In this document: piece by piece, positions 10,108 through 18,026 of the stretch | Layout of the letters: the number at the start of each line of letters is the position of its first letter | How positions within the stretch are numbered: the stretch's first letter is position 1 | Source: JAUILH01 sp964230215 | GTDB taxonomy: Bacteria > Bacteroidota > Bacteroidia > Flavobacteriales_D > JAUILH01 | DNA length: 64,000 nt | Direction: 5' to 3' | NCBI GenBank assembly: GCA_964230215.1 | Contig: CAXRGQ010000014.1 | Coordinates: 124,001-188,000, forward strand | The notes under the pieces: generated by a model | Database searches by the model: none | Told to the model about the DNA's origin: nothing | The model's input: the letters and a program-made list of their open reading frames with translations, nothing else | Made by a program: the position numbers and the translations under genes

Positions 10108-10902
10108 ATGAAGCTAACCTACCTACTAAGCTTTCTTATAATCGGTGCTATAAGTGCATCTTGTGTTAGAGTGCCTATCACAAAAAGAAAACAATTAAAA
10201 TTGCGTCCCGAATCAGAAATGATTGAGATGGCAACGGTTCAATACTCTGAATTTCTAAACGAGCACCCTCCATTGCCAGATGCAGATCCCAGGGTTCAGC
10301 AAGTTAGAAGAGTTGGAGATAAGATAAAGGAAAACGTTGAGAAGTTTCTTGAGGCAAACAATGCAGAAAACCGAGTGGAAGGCTTCCAATGGCAATTTGA
10401 GGTGGTAGATGAGCCAGTGATTAACGCTTGGTGTATGCCTGGAGGTAAAGTAGTTGTGTATACTGAAATTTTGAAGTTAGCAACTAATGATACCCTTCTA
10501 GCGGTGGTGATGGGGCATGAAATTGCGCATGCTATTGCAAGACATGGTAACGAACGAATGAGTCAGGCAATGGCAGTAAACGTTGGTGGTGTGTTGCTTG
10601 GTGGTGGCAGTGATGAGTCCCAGGAAAACAATGTTTTCTTACAATCGTATGGGCTTGCGTCAACCTTGGGTATGCTAAAGTATAGCCGTAAGCACGAAAC
10701 TGAGGCTGATAAGCTTGGACTTGTCTTTATGGCTTTGGCAGGCTATGAACCAGAGAGAGCCATTGACTTTTGGAAGAAAATGTCGAATCTAGGAGGAGAA
10801 GCTCCACCACAGATTTTAAGTACACATCCGAGTGACGAGACAAGAATTAATGATATTAAAGAGTTCTTGCCTGAAATTCCAAAGTATACTAAACTGGATT
10901 AA
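10108..10902 (+). CDS. M48-family metallopeptidase lipoprotein
   Basis: 264 residues with a lipoprotein signal (lipobox ISASC near residue 19), so probably anchored on the periplasmic side of a membrane. The zinc site HEIAH is at 137-141 (VVMGHEIAHAIARHGNERMS), and the third ligand is the glutamate of the HETEADKLG motif (about E199). This is the M48 arrangement of periplasmic LoiP/BepA-type proteases that degrade misfolded outer-membrane proteins. There is no TPR extension, so it is closer to the short LoiP/YggG form. It follows clpS by 2 bases. Its 3' end overlaps the convergent VOC gene by 14 bases. Confidence 0.93.
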   Translation: MKLTYLLSFLIIGAISASCVRVPITKRKQLKLRPESEMIEMATVQYSEFLNEHPPLPDADPRVQQVRRVGDKIKENVEKFLEANNAENRVEGFQWQFEVVDEPVINAWCMPGGKVVVYTEILKLATNDTLLAVVMGHEIAHAIARHGNERMSQAMAVNVGGVLLGGGSDESQENNVFLQSYGLASTLGMLKYSRKHETEADKLGLVFMALAGYEPERAIDFWKKMSNLGGEAPPQILSTHPSDETRINDIKEFLPEIPKYTKLD

Positions 10903-11269
10903 TTCGCCAAGGCGGATTTAGTCTGTTTTCCCCAGCATGGTATAGAATTATAATGTTACCATCAGGGTCGCTTAAACGTGCTTCTCTCCATAACCATGAT
11001 TTGTCGCTTGGTAATTCATCAAAACTAAGCCCAGAGTCCTGTAGAGACTCAACTTTTTCATCTAGTTCATCAATCTCAAAGTATATCCATGTGGCAGATT
11101 TCGGTACAGCGTCCACTAGATGTACAGAGAAAGTTGTTGAGCCCTCTGGTGCCACAAATCTCGCATAGTGAGGTCCACTGTGAACGATAAGTTTCAATCC
11201 TAGTCGTTGGTAAAACTCTATCGACCTACCAATATTGGTTGAGCCTACGGTGATTTGGTTTAAGTTCAT
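10889..11269 (-). CDS. VOC-superfamily (glyoxalase/bleomycin-resistance fold) protein
   Basis: 126 residues with the two beta-alpha-beta-beta-beta halves of the vicinal oxygen chelate fold: TVGSTNIGRSIEFYQRLGL near the N-terminus and ARLSDPDGNIIILYH near residues 94-108. Members bind a divalent metal and include glyoxalases, dioxygenases and antibiotic-binding proteins. The sequence does not allow a choice of substrate. It stands alone, convergent with the M48 gene and divergent from mscS. Confidence 0.88.
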   Translation of the reverse strand: MNLNQITVGSTNIGRSIEFYQRLGLKLIVHSGPHYARFVAPEGSTTFSVHLVDAVPKSATWIYFEIDELDEKVESLQDSGLSFDELPSDKSWLWREARLSDPDGNIIILYHAGENRLNPPWRINPV

Positions 11270-11290
11270 ATTATCATATCTCTACTAGCA

Positions 11291-11321
11291 TTGTTAATGT
11301 ATCACTTATTGGCTAGTTTTG
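11291..11321 (+). promoter_or_regulatory. Bacteroidota-type promoter for the mscS-family gene
   Basis: TTG at 11291-11293, a 20-base spacer, then TAGTTTTG at 11314-11321, a full match to the TTG-N17-23-TAnnTTTG consensus. The start codon lies 23 bases downstream, giving a short leader. Confidence 0.7.
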
Positions 11322-11343
11322 CCCCAAATTTAAACAAGAAATT

Positions 11344-12150
11344 ATGGATTTTAAGACAGATGTATGGCCATATATTGAGAAATATGGATTACCGCTATTG
11401 TTGGCAGTTGCTACACTAATTGTAGGATTATATGTAATTAAAGTGTTGGTGAGGTTTATGAAGAAAAGAATGGAGAAGGCAGATGTTGATCCGTCCTTAC
11501 GTCCATTTTTACTTTCACTAGTATCTACAATCCTAAGAATATGTCTGGTATTTAGTGTTGTTGGTATGGTAGGGGTAGAAACCTCTTCATTTGTTGCCGT
11601 TCTTGCTGCAGCCGGATTAGCTATTGGTATGGCGCTTCAGGGAACGCTTGGGAATTTCGCTGGAGGTGTGATGATCTTGTTTTTTAAACCATTTAAAGTA
11701 GGAGATTTAATTGAAGCTCAAGGTCAGAAAGGTGTTGTGAAGGAAATACAGATTTTTAATACAATTATGACAGCTTTAGATAATCGTGTTATCATTATTC
11801 CGAATGGCCCGTTGTCAACTGGTGTGATGGTAAATTATACGGCGAACGATACAAGATTGGTAGATATGACCTTTGGAATTGCGTATGGTGAAAGCACGGA
11901 TTTAGCTAAGGATACGATTCTAGAGATTGTAAGTACTCATCCCAAAGTTTTAAAAGATCCAGAACCAAAAGTAATGGTGAAAGAACTGGCTGATTCTTCA
12001 GTTAATTTTGCAGCTAGAGTTTGGGTTAATACACCAGACTATTGGGAGGTTTTCTTTGATACGCAAAAGGCTGTTTATGACAAGTTTAAGAAAACAGATG
12101 GTCTTAGTATTCCATTCCCTCAAAGAGATGTTCATGTGCACAATGCTTAG
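11344..12150 (+). CDS. Small-conductance mechanosensitive channel, MscS family
   Basis: 268 residues with three N-terminal membrane helices and a cytoplasmic MscS beta/alpha domain. The pore helix and adjoining segment are clear: AAAGLAIGMALQGTLGNFAG followed by GGVMILFFKPFKVGDLIE. The channel opens under membrane tension to release osmolytes after hypo-osmotic shock. Length is close to E. coli MscS (286 aa). It has its own promoter and is followed by mscL, which also has a promoter, so the two channels form an osmotic-protection pair that need not be cotranscribed. Confidence 0.95.
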   Translation: MDFKTDVWPYIEKYGLPLLLAVATLIVGLYVIKVLVRFMKKRMEKADVDPSLRPFLLSLVSTILRICLVFSVVGMVGVETSSFVAVLAAAGLAIGMALQGTLGNFAGGVMILFFKPFKVGDLIEAQGQKGVVKEIQIFNTIMTALDNRVIIIPNGPLSTGVMVNYTANDTRLVDMTFGIAYGESTDLAKDTILEIVSTHPKVLKDPEPKVMVKELADSSVNFAARVWVNTPDYWEVFFDTQKAVYDKFKKTDGLSIPFPQRDVHVHNA

Positions 12151-12175
12151 TTAAAAACTTATTTATTTATCCTTA

Positions 12176-12203
12176 TTGATAGTACGATATAGTTATATTT
12201 TTG
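12176..12203 (+). promoter_or_regulatory. Bacteroidota-type promoter for mscL
   Basis: TTG at 12176-12178, a 17-base spacer, then TATTTTTG at 12196-12203, matching TTG-N17-23-TAnnTTTG. The mscL start is 21 bases downstream. Confidence 0.65.
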
Positions 12204-12224
12204 AGTATCTAAAAACATATAACT

Positions 12225-12602
12225 ATGAAAGAATTTATTGAAGGATTTAAAAAGTTTGCATTTAAAGCAAATGTTCTAGAGGCGGCAGTTGCCTTTATTA
12301 TGGCATTATCGTTTAAGCCGGTAATTGACTCAGTAGTAAACAATATTCTTATGCCTATCATCGCTAGAATTGCAGGAGAGCCTAATTTCCATGCGCTTAC
12401 TATCGACTTAGGTAAAGGAGCACATATTGGATATGGTACATTAATTACTGTATTAATTGAGTTCTTGTTTGTTGCGTTTGCATTGTACATGGTAGTTAAG
12501 TTGTACAAGAAAACTAAGAAAGAAGAAGAAGCGGCTGCACCAGCTGGGCCTACTAAAGATCAGGAACTTCTTACTGAAATTAGAGATTTATTAAAGAAGT
12601 AG
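12225..12602 (+). CDS. mscL: Large-conductance mechanosensitive channel MscL
   Basis: 125 residues with the MscL plan: an N-terminal amphipathic helix (MKEFIEGFKKFAFKANVLE), TM1 (AAVAFIMALSFKPVIDSVV), a periplasmic loop, TM2 (LITVLIEFLFVAFALYMVVK) and a charged C-terminal helix. It forms a homopentameric inner-membrane pore that opens at near-lytic tension. It is followed 26 bases later by a strong intrinsic terminator. Confidence 0.95.
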   Translation: MKEFIEGFKKFAFKANVLEAAVAFIMALSFKPVIDSVVNNILMPIIARIAGEPNFHALTIDLGKGAHIGYGTLITVLIEFLFVAFALYMVVKLYKKTKKEEEAAAPAGPTKDQELLTEIRDLLKK

Positions 12603-12628
12603 TAATCAATTAAACATACCTTACAAGA

Positions 12629-12658
12629 TAATCCCGGCTTGCCGGGATTATTTTTTTT
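12629..12658 (+). terminator. Intrinsic terminator after mscL
   Basis: The 9-bp perfect stem TAATCCCGG/CCGGGATTA (12629-12637 with 12642-12650) has a CTTG loop and is followed by eight T residues. It also sits at the 3' end of the convergent gene at 12648-13589. Confidence 0.92.
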
Positions 12659-13589
12659 GGCGTAAATCGAAAAGTACCGAAACGGGCATGTGTATGCAGT
12701 ATGCAATTTTCTCTGACGCAATGTCCAGTGCGTAGACTTTGATTGTGTTCGAGTTGGCATAATCGTATTGATAGTTTGCAGATTGACCAACGCCAAAATC
12801 ACCATTCCCAAAGTCCCAAACAAACTTATAGTCTTGATCCTCTACAAGACTATAATTATTCATGGTTTGTGCAGACACATATTCAATAATTGGGCTATTG
12901 TTAATCCTAATTTCAGGTCGTGCTGGGAATTCAAACCGAATGGTATCAATGTTTGGAATAAAATTTCCTGTTTCAAGATTGTGAGCACTCAAAATTGCCT
13001 GATGTTTACCCCCTTGCTTAAAACACTGTTTAACTGAGTGACCAGTGGCATTAATATTATTGTCAAACTTCCAGTTGAATTTCAAGTTTTCATAGCCGTA
13101 ATCGTCTTCCCTCACTTTTAGCTCAACACAATAGTCACCGTAAGAGTTTTTCTTGATGGCATAATCTGAATTCTTTGATAGAATTTTAGTAAAAGAATCA
13201 TAGGTTTGGATGTCTTCTATCAGAGAAGTCGAATTTGATGGAATTGTGGCGATATACGCGTTTAGTTCTGCGTATTTTTTTTCGTGTAATAAGGTATGGA
13301 TGTAATCCAATGTGTCGATACTATTTCCAGATTCACTCTGGATTCTGTACAGTTCAAGTAATTCGGTGTGTTTTCCTTGGGCCTTATAACAATCAAATAA
13401 TCGCTTTTCAACCAAGTCAGAACTATCCCTTTCCAGAAACGCCTCATATTTTCTTTGAGCAAATAAATAATCTTGATTTTCGTAATGCAGATCGCCCTCT
13501 GTTTTAAGCTTTTTGGTCGAATTGCAGGAATAGATGAAAGGAACTATCAAATAAACAATTATCGATATTTTCAGAGGAAATCCTACCAT
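12648..13589 (-). CDS. Putative lipoprotein with TPR-like N-terminus and PKD-like C-terminal domain
   Basis: 313 residues with a lipoprotein signal (lipobox FIYSC near residues 18-22). A TPR-like helical segment follows (LHYENQDYLFAQRKYEAFLE and the next pair of helices, ~33-110). The C-terminal part is beta-rich and contains a PKD-like signature (FVWDFGNGDFGVGQSANYQY, about 260-280). No enzymatic motif is seen. The gene is the last of a leftward set that begins with the isoaspartyl peptidase and DASS transporter, 11 bases after the transporter. Its role in that set is not evident, and it may simply be a surface or periplasmic binding lipoprotein. Confidence 0.8.
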   Translation of the reverse strand: MVGFPLKISIIVYLIVPFIYSCNSTKKLKTEGDLHYENQDYLFAQRKYEAFLERDSSDLVEKRLFDCYKAQGKHTELLELYRIQSESGNSIDTLDYIHTLLHEKKYAELNAYIATIPSNSTSLIEDIQTYDSFTKILSKNSDYAIKKNSYGDYCVELKVREDDYGYENLKFNWKFDNNINATGHSVKQCFKQGGKHQAILSAHNLETGNFIPNIDTIRFEFPARPEIRINNSPIIEYVSAQTMNNYSLVEDQDYKFVWDFGNGDFGVGQSANYQYDYANSNTIKVYALDIASEKIAYCIHMPVSVLFDLRQKK

Positions 13590-13600
13590 CTATTGTTCGC

Positions 13601-15031
13601 CTAAAATACTAAACTTCCGTAAAGCCCTATGATAATTGCAGAAATAATGTTTAGCACTAATCCCGTTTTTATCATGTCTTTAATGTCAATTTTTTCACTA
13701 CCGTATACAATAGTGTTTGGTGGGGTAGCGACAGGCAGCATAAAAGCACAAGAGGCACAAAAGGTTACGGGTAACATATAGAATAATGGGTCAACATCTG
13801 GTGTTGCTCCTGCAATAGCAATGAGTATAATTGCAAACAAATTGGTTGAAGTTGTATTTGAGGTTAATTCAGTTAAGAAGGTCATGATATAACATAGTAG
13901 AAGCACCATTAATATAGGAGCAACCGTGCCTGCAATATCCTGCAATTCGTTCTTTAAAAGCAGATCAACGCCACTAGACTTAAACCCTGCAACAAGTGCA
14001 AAGCCAGCGCCAAAAAGAAAAACTATACCGATTGGAATTCTTTGCAGATCACGCCAATGGATAAATTGTTTATTAATGGGCATTGGAATCACAAATAATA
14101 AGATCGATATAAAAATAGCCACGGTACTCTCTTTAATATACTCGGGGTGAGAAAATATGGGTAACTCGCTCCAACCAGGCATAGTATAAGCACCAAAATC
14201 AATGGGCTTTATAGTGAGCCACAAAAGACACATTAAAGCAAATACAGATCCAACAACTTTTTCTTGAAGTGACCATGGCCCAAGCTCCTCAAAACTGGTT
14301 GGTTTAAGCGAATTTTTGCCCTCGCCTTTGAGGTATAGTACGCGTAAGGTTTGATAACAGACAACAAATAAAATAATGGCTAAGGGAAGTGCTATCATCA
14401 TCCAGCGCATAAATGTTAATGGTTCGGCATCTGGAAAAGAGTCCTCATAGGTTTTTACGATAATGGCGTTTGGTGCTGTTCCTACAATCGTAGCCATGCC
14501 TCCTATGGATGAAGCGTAGGCAATACCCAGCAATAAGGGGGTTGATAGCTTTTTGGTGTGTGTGCTGAATTGTTTTAGGACCGATATAGCTACTGGGAGA
14601 AGCATGGTTACCGTAGCAGTATTCATCATCCACATACTTAAAAAGGCACTGGCCAGCATAAAACCGAAGAGGAGTCGTTGCTGTGATTTGCCAAACAAGC
14701 GTATAATATTTTGCGCAATGCGTTTATGCAGTCCACAATTTTCAATCGCATAAGCGACAATAAAACCTCCTATAAATAGAAAGATGATCTGATCCATATA
14801 GTAGGGAGACACTTCTTTCATCGACATTACACCTGTCATGGGGAATATAGCCAGAGGGAGTAAAGCCGTGATATATATAGGCAGTCCTTCACTAATCCAT
14901 AGAAAAGCCATGCCCAATGTTGTGGCAATTACAATAGCCGCTTCATGCGATACGAGTACACTGGAAGATGCTATGAGGTAGCAAAACAGACCAAATAGAA
15001 TACCAATGATTCCTAAACTATTCTTCACCAT
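13601..15031 (-). CDS. DASS/SLC13-family sodium-coupled anion (dicarboxylate) transporter
   Basis: 476 residues and about a dozen hydrophobic helices match the divalent anion:Na+ symporter family. Both family re-entrant motifs are recognisable: MNTATVTMLLPVA in the first half (MNT in place of the usual SNT) and TSNTTSTNLF in the second. SSIGGMATIVGTAPNAI and the C-terminal signature CAFMLPVATPPNTIVYGS are also present. Likely substrates are C4-dicarboxylates or related anions, imported with Na+. Its start overlaps the upstream isoaspartyl peptidase/asparaginase by 14 bases. This suggests a shared job such as uptake and use of aspartate or asparagine-derived compounds (inference). Confidence 0.92.
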   Translation of the reverse strand: MVKNSLGIIGILFGLFCYLIASSSVLVSHEAAIVIATTLGMAFLWISEGLPIYITALLPLAIFPMTGVMSMKEVSPYYMDQIIFLFIGGFIVAYAIENCGLHKRIAQNIIRLFGKSQQRLLFGFMLASAFLSMWMMNTATVTMLLPVAISVLKQFSTHTKKLSTPLLLGIAYASSIGGMATIVGTAPNAIIVKTYEDSFPDAEPLTFMRWMMIALPLAIILFVVCYQTLRVLYLKGEGKNSLKPTSFEELGPWSLQEKVVGSVFALMCLLWLTIKPIDFGAYTMPGWSELPIFSHPEYIKESTVAIFISILLFVIPMPINKQFIHWRDLQRIPIGIVFLFGAGFALVAGFKSSGVDLLLKNELQDIAGTVAPILMVLLLCYIMTFLTELTSNTTSTNLFAIILIAIAGATPDVDPLFYMLPVTFCASCAFMLPVATPPNTIVYGSEKIDIKDMIKTGLVLNIISAIIIGLYGSLVF

Positions 15032-16079
15032 ACATCATGGTTTCAATTCGGCCGTCTTCATACAGAACAGCTCTAAACATTCCTTTCGTATTGAATGGCA
15101 TAACAAAGTTTCCTTCATTGTCGATACCGATTAAACCACCCATTCCATCAACCTTCACAAGTTCTTTATTGATGACATAGTCCCCCGCTTCATTCAATGT
15201 TTCACCTTTAAGATACATCCTTGAATGTACGTTATAGGCAACGGCATGCCGAATAAAAAATTCACCATGGCCAGTGCAGCTTATTGCACATGTAGAATCG
15301 TTAGCATATGTGCCAGCACCTATCAGTGGAGAATCACCTACACGTCCAAAACGTTTGTTTGTCATACCACCAGTTGAGGTGCCCGCCGCTAAATGGTCGT
15401 TGTTGTCCCGCACAACCGCTCCAACGGTCCCAAATTTTTTATCTTCTCCTAGCGTAATGTTGAATTCGGTTTCAGAGCTGTCAACTGCTGCACCTTGATC
15501 ACCGTCATGATCGAGGATAGCCTCTTCCATTTCTTGCACTTTTTTCAGCTGTCTATATCGAATTGAATCCTTGAAATAGTCATTGTCAACTATTTCTAAG
15601 TTTTGACTTTTGCCAAAATCATCCGCGCCTTTGCCTGATAGCATTACGTGATGAGATTTGTTCATAATTGCCAATGCTAATGTAATTGGGTTTTTTATTC
15701 GTGATATACTGCATGCTGCGCCTGCGTTAAGCTTACTGCCTTCCATAATAGAAGCATCCATTTCAATGGTTTCCTCATGTGTAAATACAGCCCCTTTTCC
15801 TGCATTAAATAGGGGCGAGTTTTCCATTACCTTTATACATTCAACCACTGCTATCTCGGCCTTCTCGCCCTTGTCTAAAGTCTCTTTTCCAGCAACAAGA
15901 GCTTCCTTAAGTTTGGCATGATACGCAGCTTCCCTCTCAGGAGTTAAATTCTTTTTTAGAATGGTACCTGCACCGCCGTGTATAACAATTCTTGCTTTAT
16001 TTGACATCTTATTTGTAGTTTGTGCTTGCATCTGAAAACAACAGAAACATGCTAGTATAAGTGTAACTTTACGAATCAC
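15018..16079 (-). CDS. Isoaspartyl peptidase / plant-type L-asparaginase (Ntn hydrolase)
   Basis: 353 residues, GTG start, with a signal peptide (about residues 1-19, ending MQAQ), so probably periplasmic. It matches the T2 family: RIVIHGGAGT at the start of the mature part, GTVGAVVRD containing the nucleophilic threonine that becomes the N-terminus after autocleavage, and the substrate-loop region GTSTGGMTNKRFGRVGDSPL. Enzymes of this family hydrolyse beta-aspartyl dipeptides and asparagine. The gene leads a leftward operon with the DASS transporter. It is divergent from the methyltransferase gene with only 34 bases between starts. Confidence 0.94.
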   Translation of the reverse strand: MIRKVTLILACFCCFQMQAQTTNKMSNKARIVIHGGAGTILKKNLTPEREAAYHAKLKEALVAGKETLDKGEKAEIAVVECIKVMENSPLFNAGKGAVFTHEETIEMDASIMEGSKLNAGAACSISRIKNPITLALAIMNKSHHVMLSGKGADDFGKSQNLEIVDNDYFKDSIRYRQLKKVQEMEEAILDHDGDQGAAVDSSETEFNITLGEDKKFGTVGAVVRDNNDHLAAGTSTGGMTNKRFGRVGDSPLIGAGTYANDSTCAISCTGHGEFFIRHAVAYNVHSRMYLKGETLNEAGDYVINKELVKVDGMGGLIGIDNEGNFVMPFNTKGMFRAVLYEDGRIETMMYGEE

Positions 16080-16113
16080 TTGTTTTGAGTTTAACTAAAA
16101 GTACAATTAATCT

Positions 16114-16875
16114 GTGATTGCTCAATATATAAAATATAGACTGAAAGCTAAAGGCATCCAATCTTTGCATTCACCTTTTATGTATGAGTTTTATAAGAAT
16201 TACAAAAAGAATAAGAAAAGTACAATTCCGAGCGAGTTGTTAGCCATATTCAAGGAAATTCGGCAGGATGAACGTGTAATAGATGCAGCTGGTTTTGGGG
16301 CTGGCAGTAGGAAGAAAGGCACCATCTTAAAAGTTAAGGATATTGCTGGTCGAGCGGGCATGCAGAAACGAGAATTACCGCTAATTCACACGATTTGTAG
16401 TTTGTATGAATCACCCGTAATTGTTGAGCTGGGAACAAATATCGGGATTGGGACAGCCGCATTATCTCATTACAGTCCAACAGGGACCGTTTTCACTTTC
16501 GAAGGAAACGAAGGTTTATTAGAATATGCAAAGTCCTTACATAAAAGACGTGATTTTAAGGATATTCATTACGTTCACGGTGATATCCACGAGACCTTAA
16601 TACTCAATTTAAGCGACCTAAAGATCGATATTGCATATATTGATGCAGACCACACATATGAGGCAACCGTGTCCTTTTATAAATTCTTGAGAAGTAGAAT
16701 GAAGTCGAAAGCCCTTATGGTATTTGATGATATCTATTGGTCGGAAGGAATGACACGTGCATGGAATGAAATTATTCAAGACAAGAGTATACAAGTAAGC
16801 GTGGATATGTTTGATAAAGGCTTGATATTTATTGATCCCAACCTTACAAAACAACATTATGTACTGAGGCAATAA
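16114..16875 (+). CDS. Class I SAM-dependent methyltransferase
   Basis: 253 residues from a GTG start. The Rossmann methyltransferase motifs are visible: motif I PVIVELGTNIGIGTAALSHY (~106-125), the acidic end of strand 2 VFTFEGNE, and motif IV DIAYIDADHTYEA (~171-183). FDDIYWSEGMTRAWNEI near 205-221 resembles the metal-dependent O-methyltransferase arrangement. The N-terminal ~90 residues are basic and helical. Substrate cannot be predicted. It is followed 101 bases later by the cobalamin adenosyltransferase gene, without clear coupling. Confidence 0.88.
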   Translation: MIAQYIKYRLKAKGIQSLHSPFMYEFYKNYKKNKKSTIPSELLAIFKEIRQDERVIDAAGFGAGSRKKGTILKVKDIAGRAGMQKRELPLIHTICSLYESPVIVELGTNIGIGTAALSHYSPTGTVFTFEGNEGLLEYAKSLHKRRDFKDIHYVHGDIHETLILNLSDLKIDIAYIDADHTYEATVSFYKFLRSRMKSKALMVFDDIYWSEGMTRAWNEIIQDKSIQVSVDMFDKGLIFIDPNLTKQHYVLRQ

Positions 16876-16976
16876 CCACCAATCAAAATCAAATAGTAAC
16901 TTTACCAATAAGCGATTAACCTCATTGTTGTCGCAATAAATCTCGAATATCAAATATCAAATTTCGAATTAAGAAC

Positions 16977-17525
16977 ATGAAAGTCTATACAAAAACAGGA
17001 GATGCAGGAGAAACATCATTATTTGGTGGTAAAAGGGTGCATAAATATCACGAAAGAATTGAGGCTTATGGAACTGTAGATGAGTTAAACTCTTGGATTG
17101 GCTTAATTCGAGATCAGAAAATAGATAAGGAGTATGTCACTCAACTTCTTGAAATTCAGGATAGACTATTTACAATCGGAGCTGAACTCGCTGCAGATCC
17201 AGACAAACCCAAATTAAAGAAGCCCGATCTTCATGCGGAGGACATTGAGTTGCTTGAGAAATGGATGGATACAATGGATGAGGTGTTACCTACAATGAAG
17301 ACATTTGTTCTACCAGGAGGACACACTACGGTATCTTATTGTCACGTAGCAAGATGCGTTTGTAGGAGAGCTGAAAGATTATCTGTGAAAGTAGCTCAGT
17401 CGAATAATGTAGATGAGATATTGTTGAAATATTTGAACAGATTATCCGATTATTTGTTTGTTCTGAGTAGAAAATTGGCGAAGGATTTGAATGCAGACGA
17501 ACATCCATGGAATCCAAGAATGTGA
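16977..17525 (+). CDS. PduO-type ATP:cob(I)alamin adenosyltransferase
   Basis: 182 residues matching the PduO/MMAB family, which transfers the 5'-deoxyadenosyl group of ATP to cob(I)alamin. The N-terminal nucleotide loop TKTGDAGETSLFGGKRV is present, followed by YGTVDELNSWIG (~32-43). The signature LPGGH ... CHVARCVCRRAERL follows (~113-138), and FVLSRKLAKDLN near the C-terminus. Adenosylcobalamin is the cofactor of methylmalonyl-CoA mutase. The mutase chaperone gene meaB lies elsewhere in this window (61.2-62.3 kb), which fits use of the same cofactor pathway. Confidence 0.95.
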   Translation: MKVYTKTGDAGETSLFGGKRVHKYHERIEAYGTVDELNSWIGLIRDQKIDKEYVTQLLEIQDRLFTIGAELAADPDKPKLKKPDLHAEDIELLEKWMDTMDEVLPTMKTFVLPGGHTTVSYCHVARCVCRRAERLSVKVAQSNNVDEILLKYLNRLSDYLFVLSRKLAKDLNADEHPWNPRM

Positions 17526-17643
17526 AAAACCAATCTAAGTGATTGGAATTAAATATTTTACATGTTGATATCTTTTCGTTCGTTATGTCACCAATTCTTA
17601 TATTTTCGCAGTTTAGAACAAAGGATATTAAGAGTAGATAGAT

Positions 17644-17865
17644 ATGTATTGGACATTAGAATTAGCATCTTATCTTGAAGACGCACCTTGGCCAGCTTCC
17701 AAGGACGAGTTAATCGATTTTGCGATTAGAACAGGAGCGCCGTTGGAGGTGGTTGAAAACCTTCAGCAAATTGAAGATGAAGGAGACACGTATGATAATA
17801 TTGAAGAAATCTGGCCGGATTATCCGTCCAAAGAAGATTTTTTCTTTAACGAAGATGAATATTAA
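17644..17865 (+). CDS. DUF2795 family small protein
   Basis: 73 residues matching the small DUF2795 family widespread in Bacteroidota: YWTLELASYLEDAPWPASKD, LIDFAIRTGAPLEVVENLQ and a strongly acidic C-terminus ending FFFNEDEY. There is no signal or membrane segment, so it is cytosolic. Function is unknown. It is a single-gene unit closed by a strong terminator 21 bases after the stop. Confidence 0.9.
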   Translation: MYWTLELASYLEDAPWPASKDELIDFAIRTGAPLEVVENLQQIEDEGDTYDNIEEIWPDYPSKEDFFFNEDEY

Positions 17866-17885
17866 ACCCTAAGAGGTTTGTTGTA

Positions 17886-17914
17886 AAGCCCCCCGCCGAC
17901 GGCGGGGGGCTTTT
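17886..17914 (+). terminator. Strong intrinsic terminator after the DUF2795 gene
   Basis: The 12-bp perfect stem AAGCCCCCCGCC/GGCGGGGGGCTT (17886-17897 with 17901-17912) has a 3-base loop and runs into TTTT. It stands out for its GC content in an AT-rich region. Confidence 0.93.
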
Positions 17915-17918
17915 ACGT

Positions 17919-17965
17919 TTTATGACATAATGTCACCTAGGTAGGCATTGGTATAATTTATGACA
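17919..17965 (+). promoter_or_regulatory. Candidate operator upstream of secA: palindrome plus direct repeat
   Basis: TGACATAATGTCA at 17923-17935 is a perfect 13-base palindrome around a central A. The 9-mer TTTATGACA occurs at 17919-17927 (overlapping the palindrome) and again at 17957-17965. Both copies lie upstream of the secA -7 element. A regulator-binding role is inferred only from symmetry and position. Confidence 0.35.
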
Positions 17966-17996
17966 ACAAAAGGGCCTAGCATTCTTATTAATGCCT

Positions 17997-18004
17997 TATT
18001 TTTG
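17997..18004 (+). promoter_or_regulatory. Candidate -7 promoter element for secA
   Basis: TATTTTTG matches TAnnTTTG, 22 bases before the ATG at 18027. No TTG is present at the expected -33 distance, so only half of the consensus is seen. Confidence 0.45.
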
Positions 18005-18026
18005 TCAACCTATTAAATGATTGAAG

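Noticed and set aside
10903..10922. CGCC/GGCG hairpin at the convergent M48/VOC ends as a terminator
   Set aside because: The stem is only 4-5 pairs with no T run, and it lies in the VOC coding region.
17530..17546. CCAATC/GATTGG hairpin after the cobalamin adenosyltransferase gene as a terminator
   Set aside because: Only six pairs and no T run follows; too weak to call.
17564..17608. Promoter for the DUF2795 gene (TTG ... TATTTTCG)
   Set aside because: The -7 match lacks one consensus base and the TTG is 33 bases away, outside the accepted spacing.
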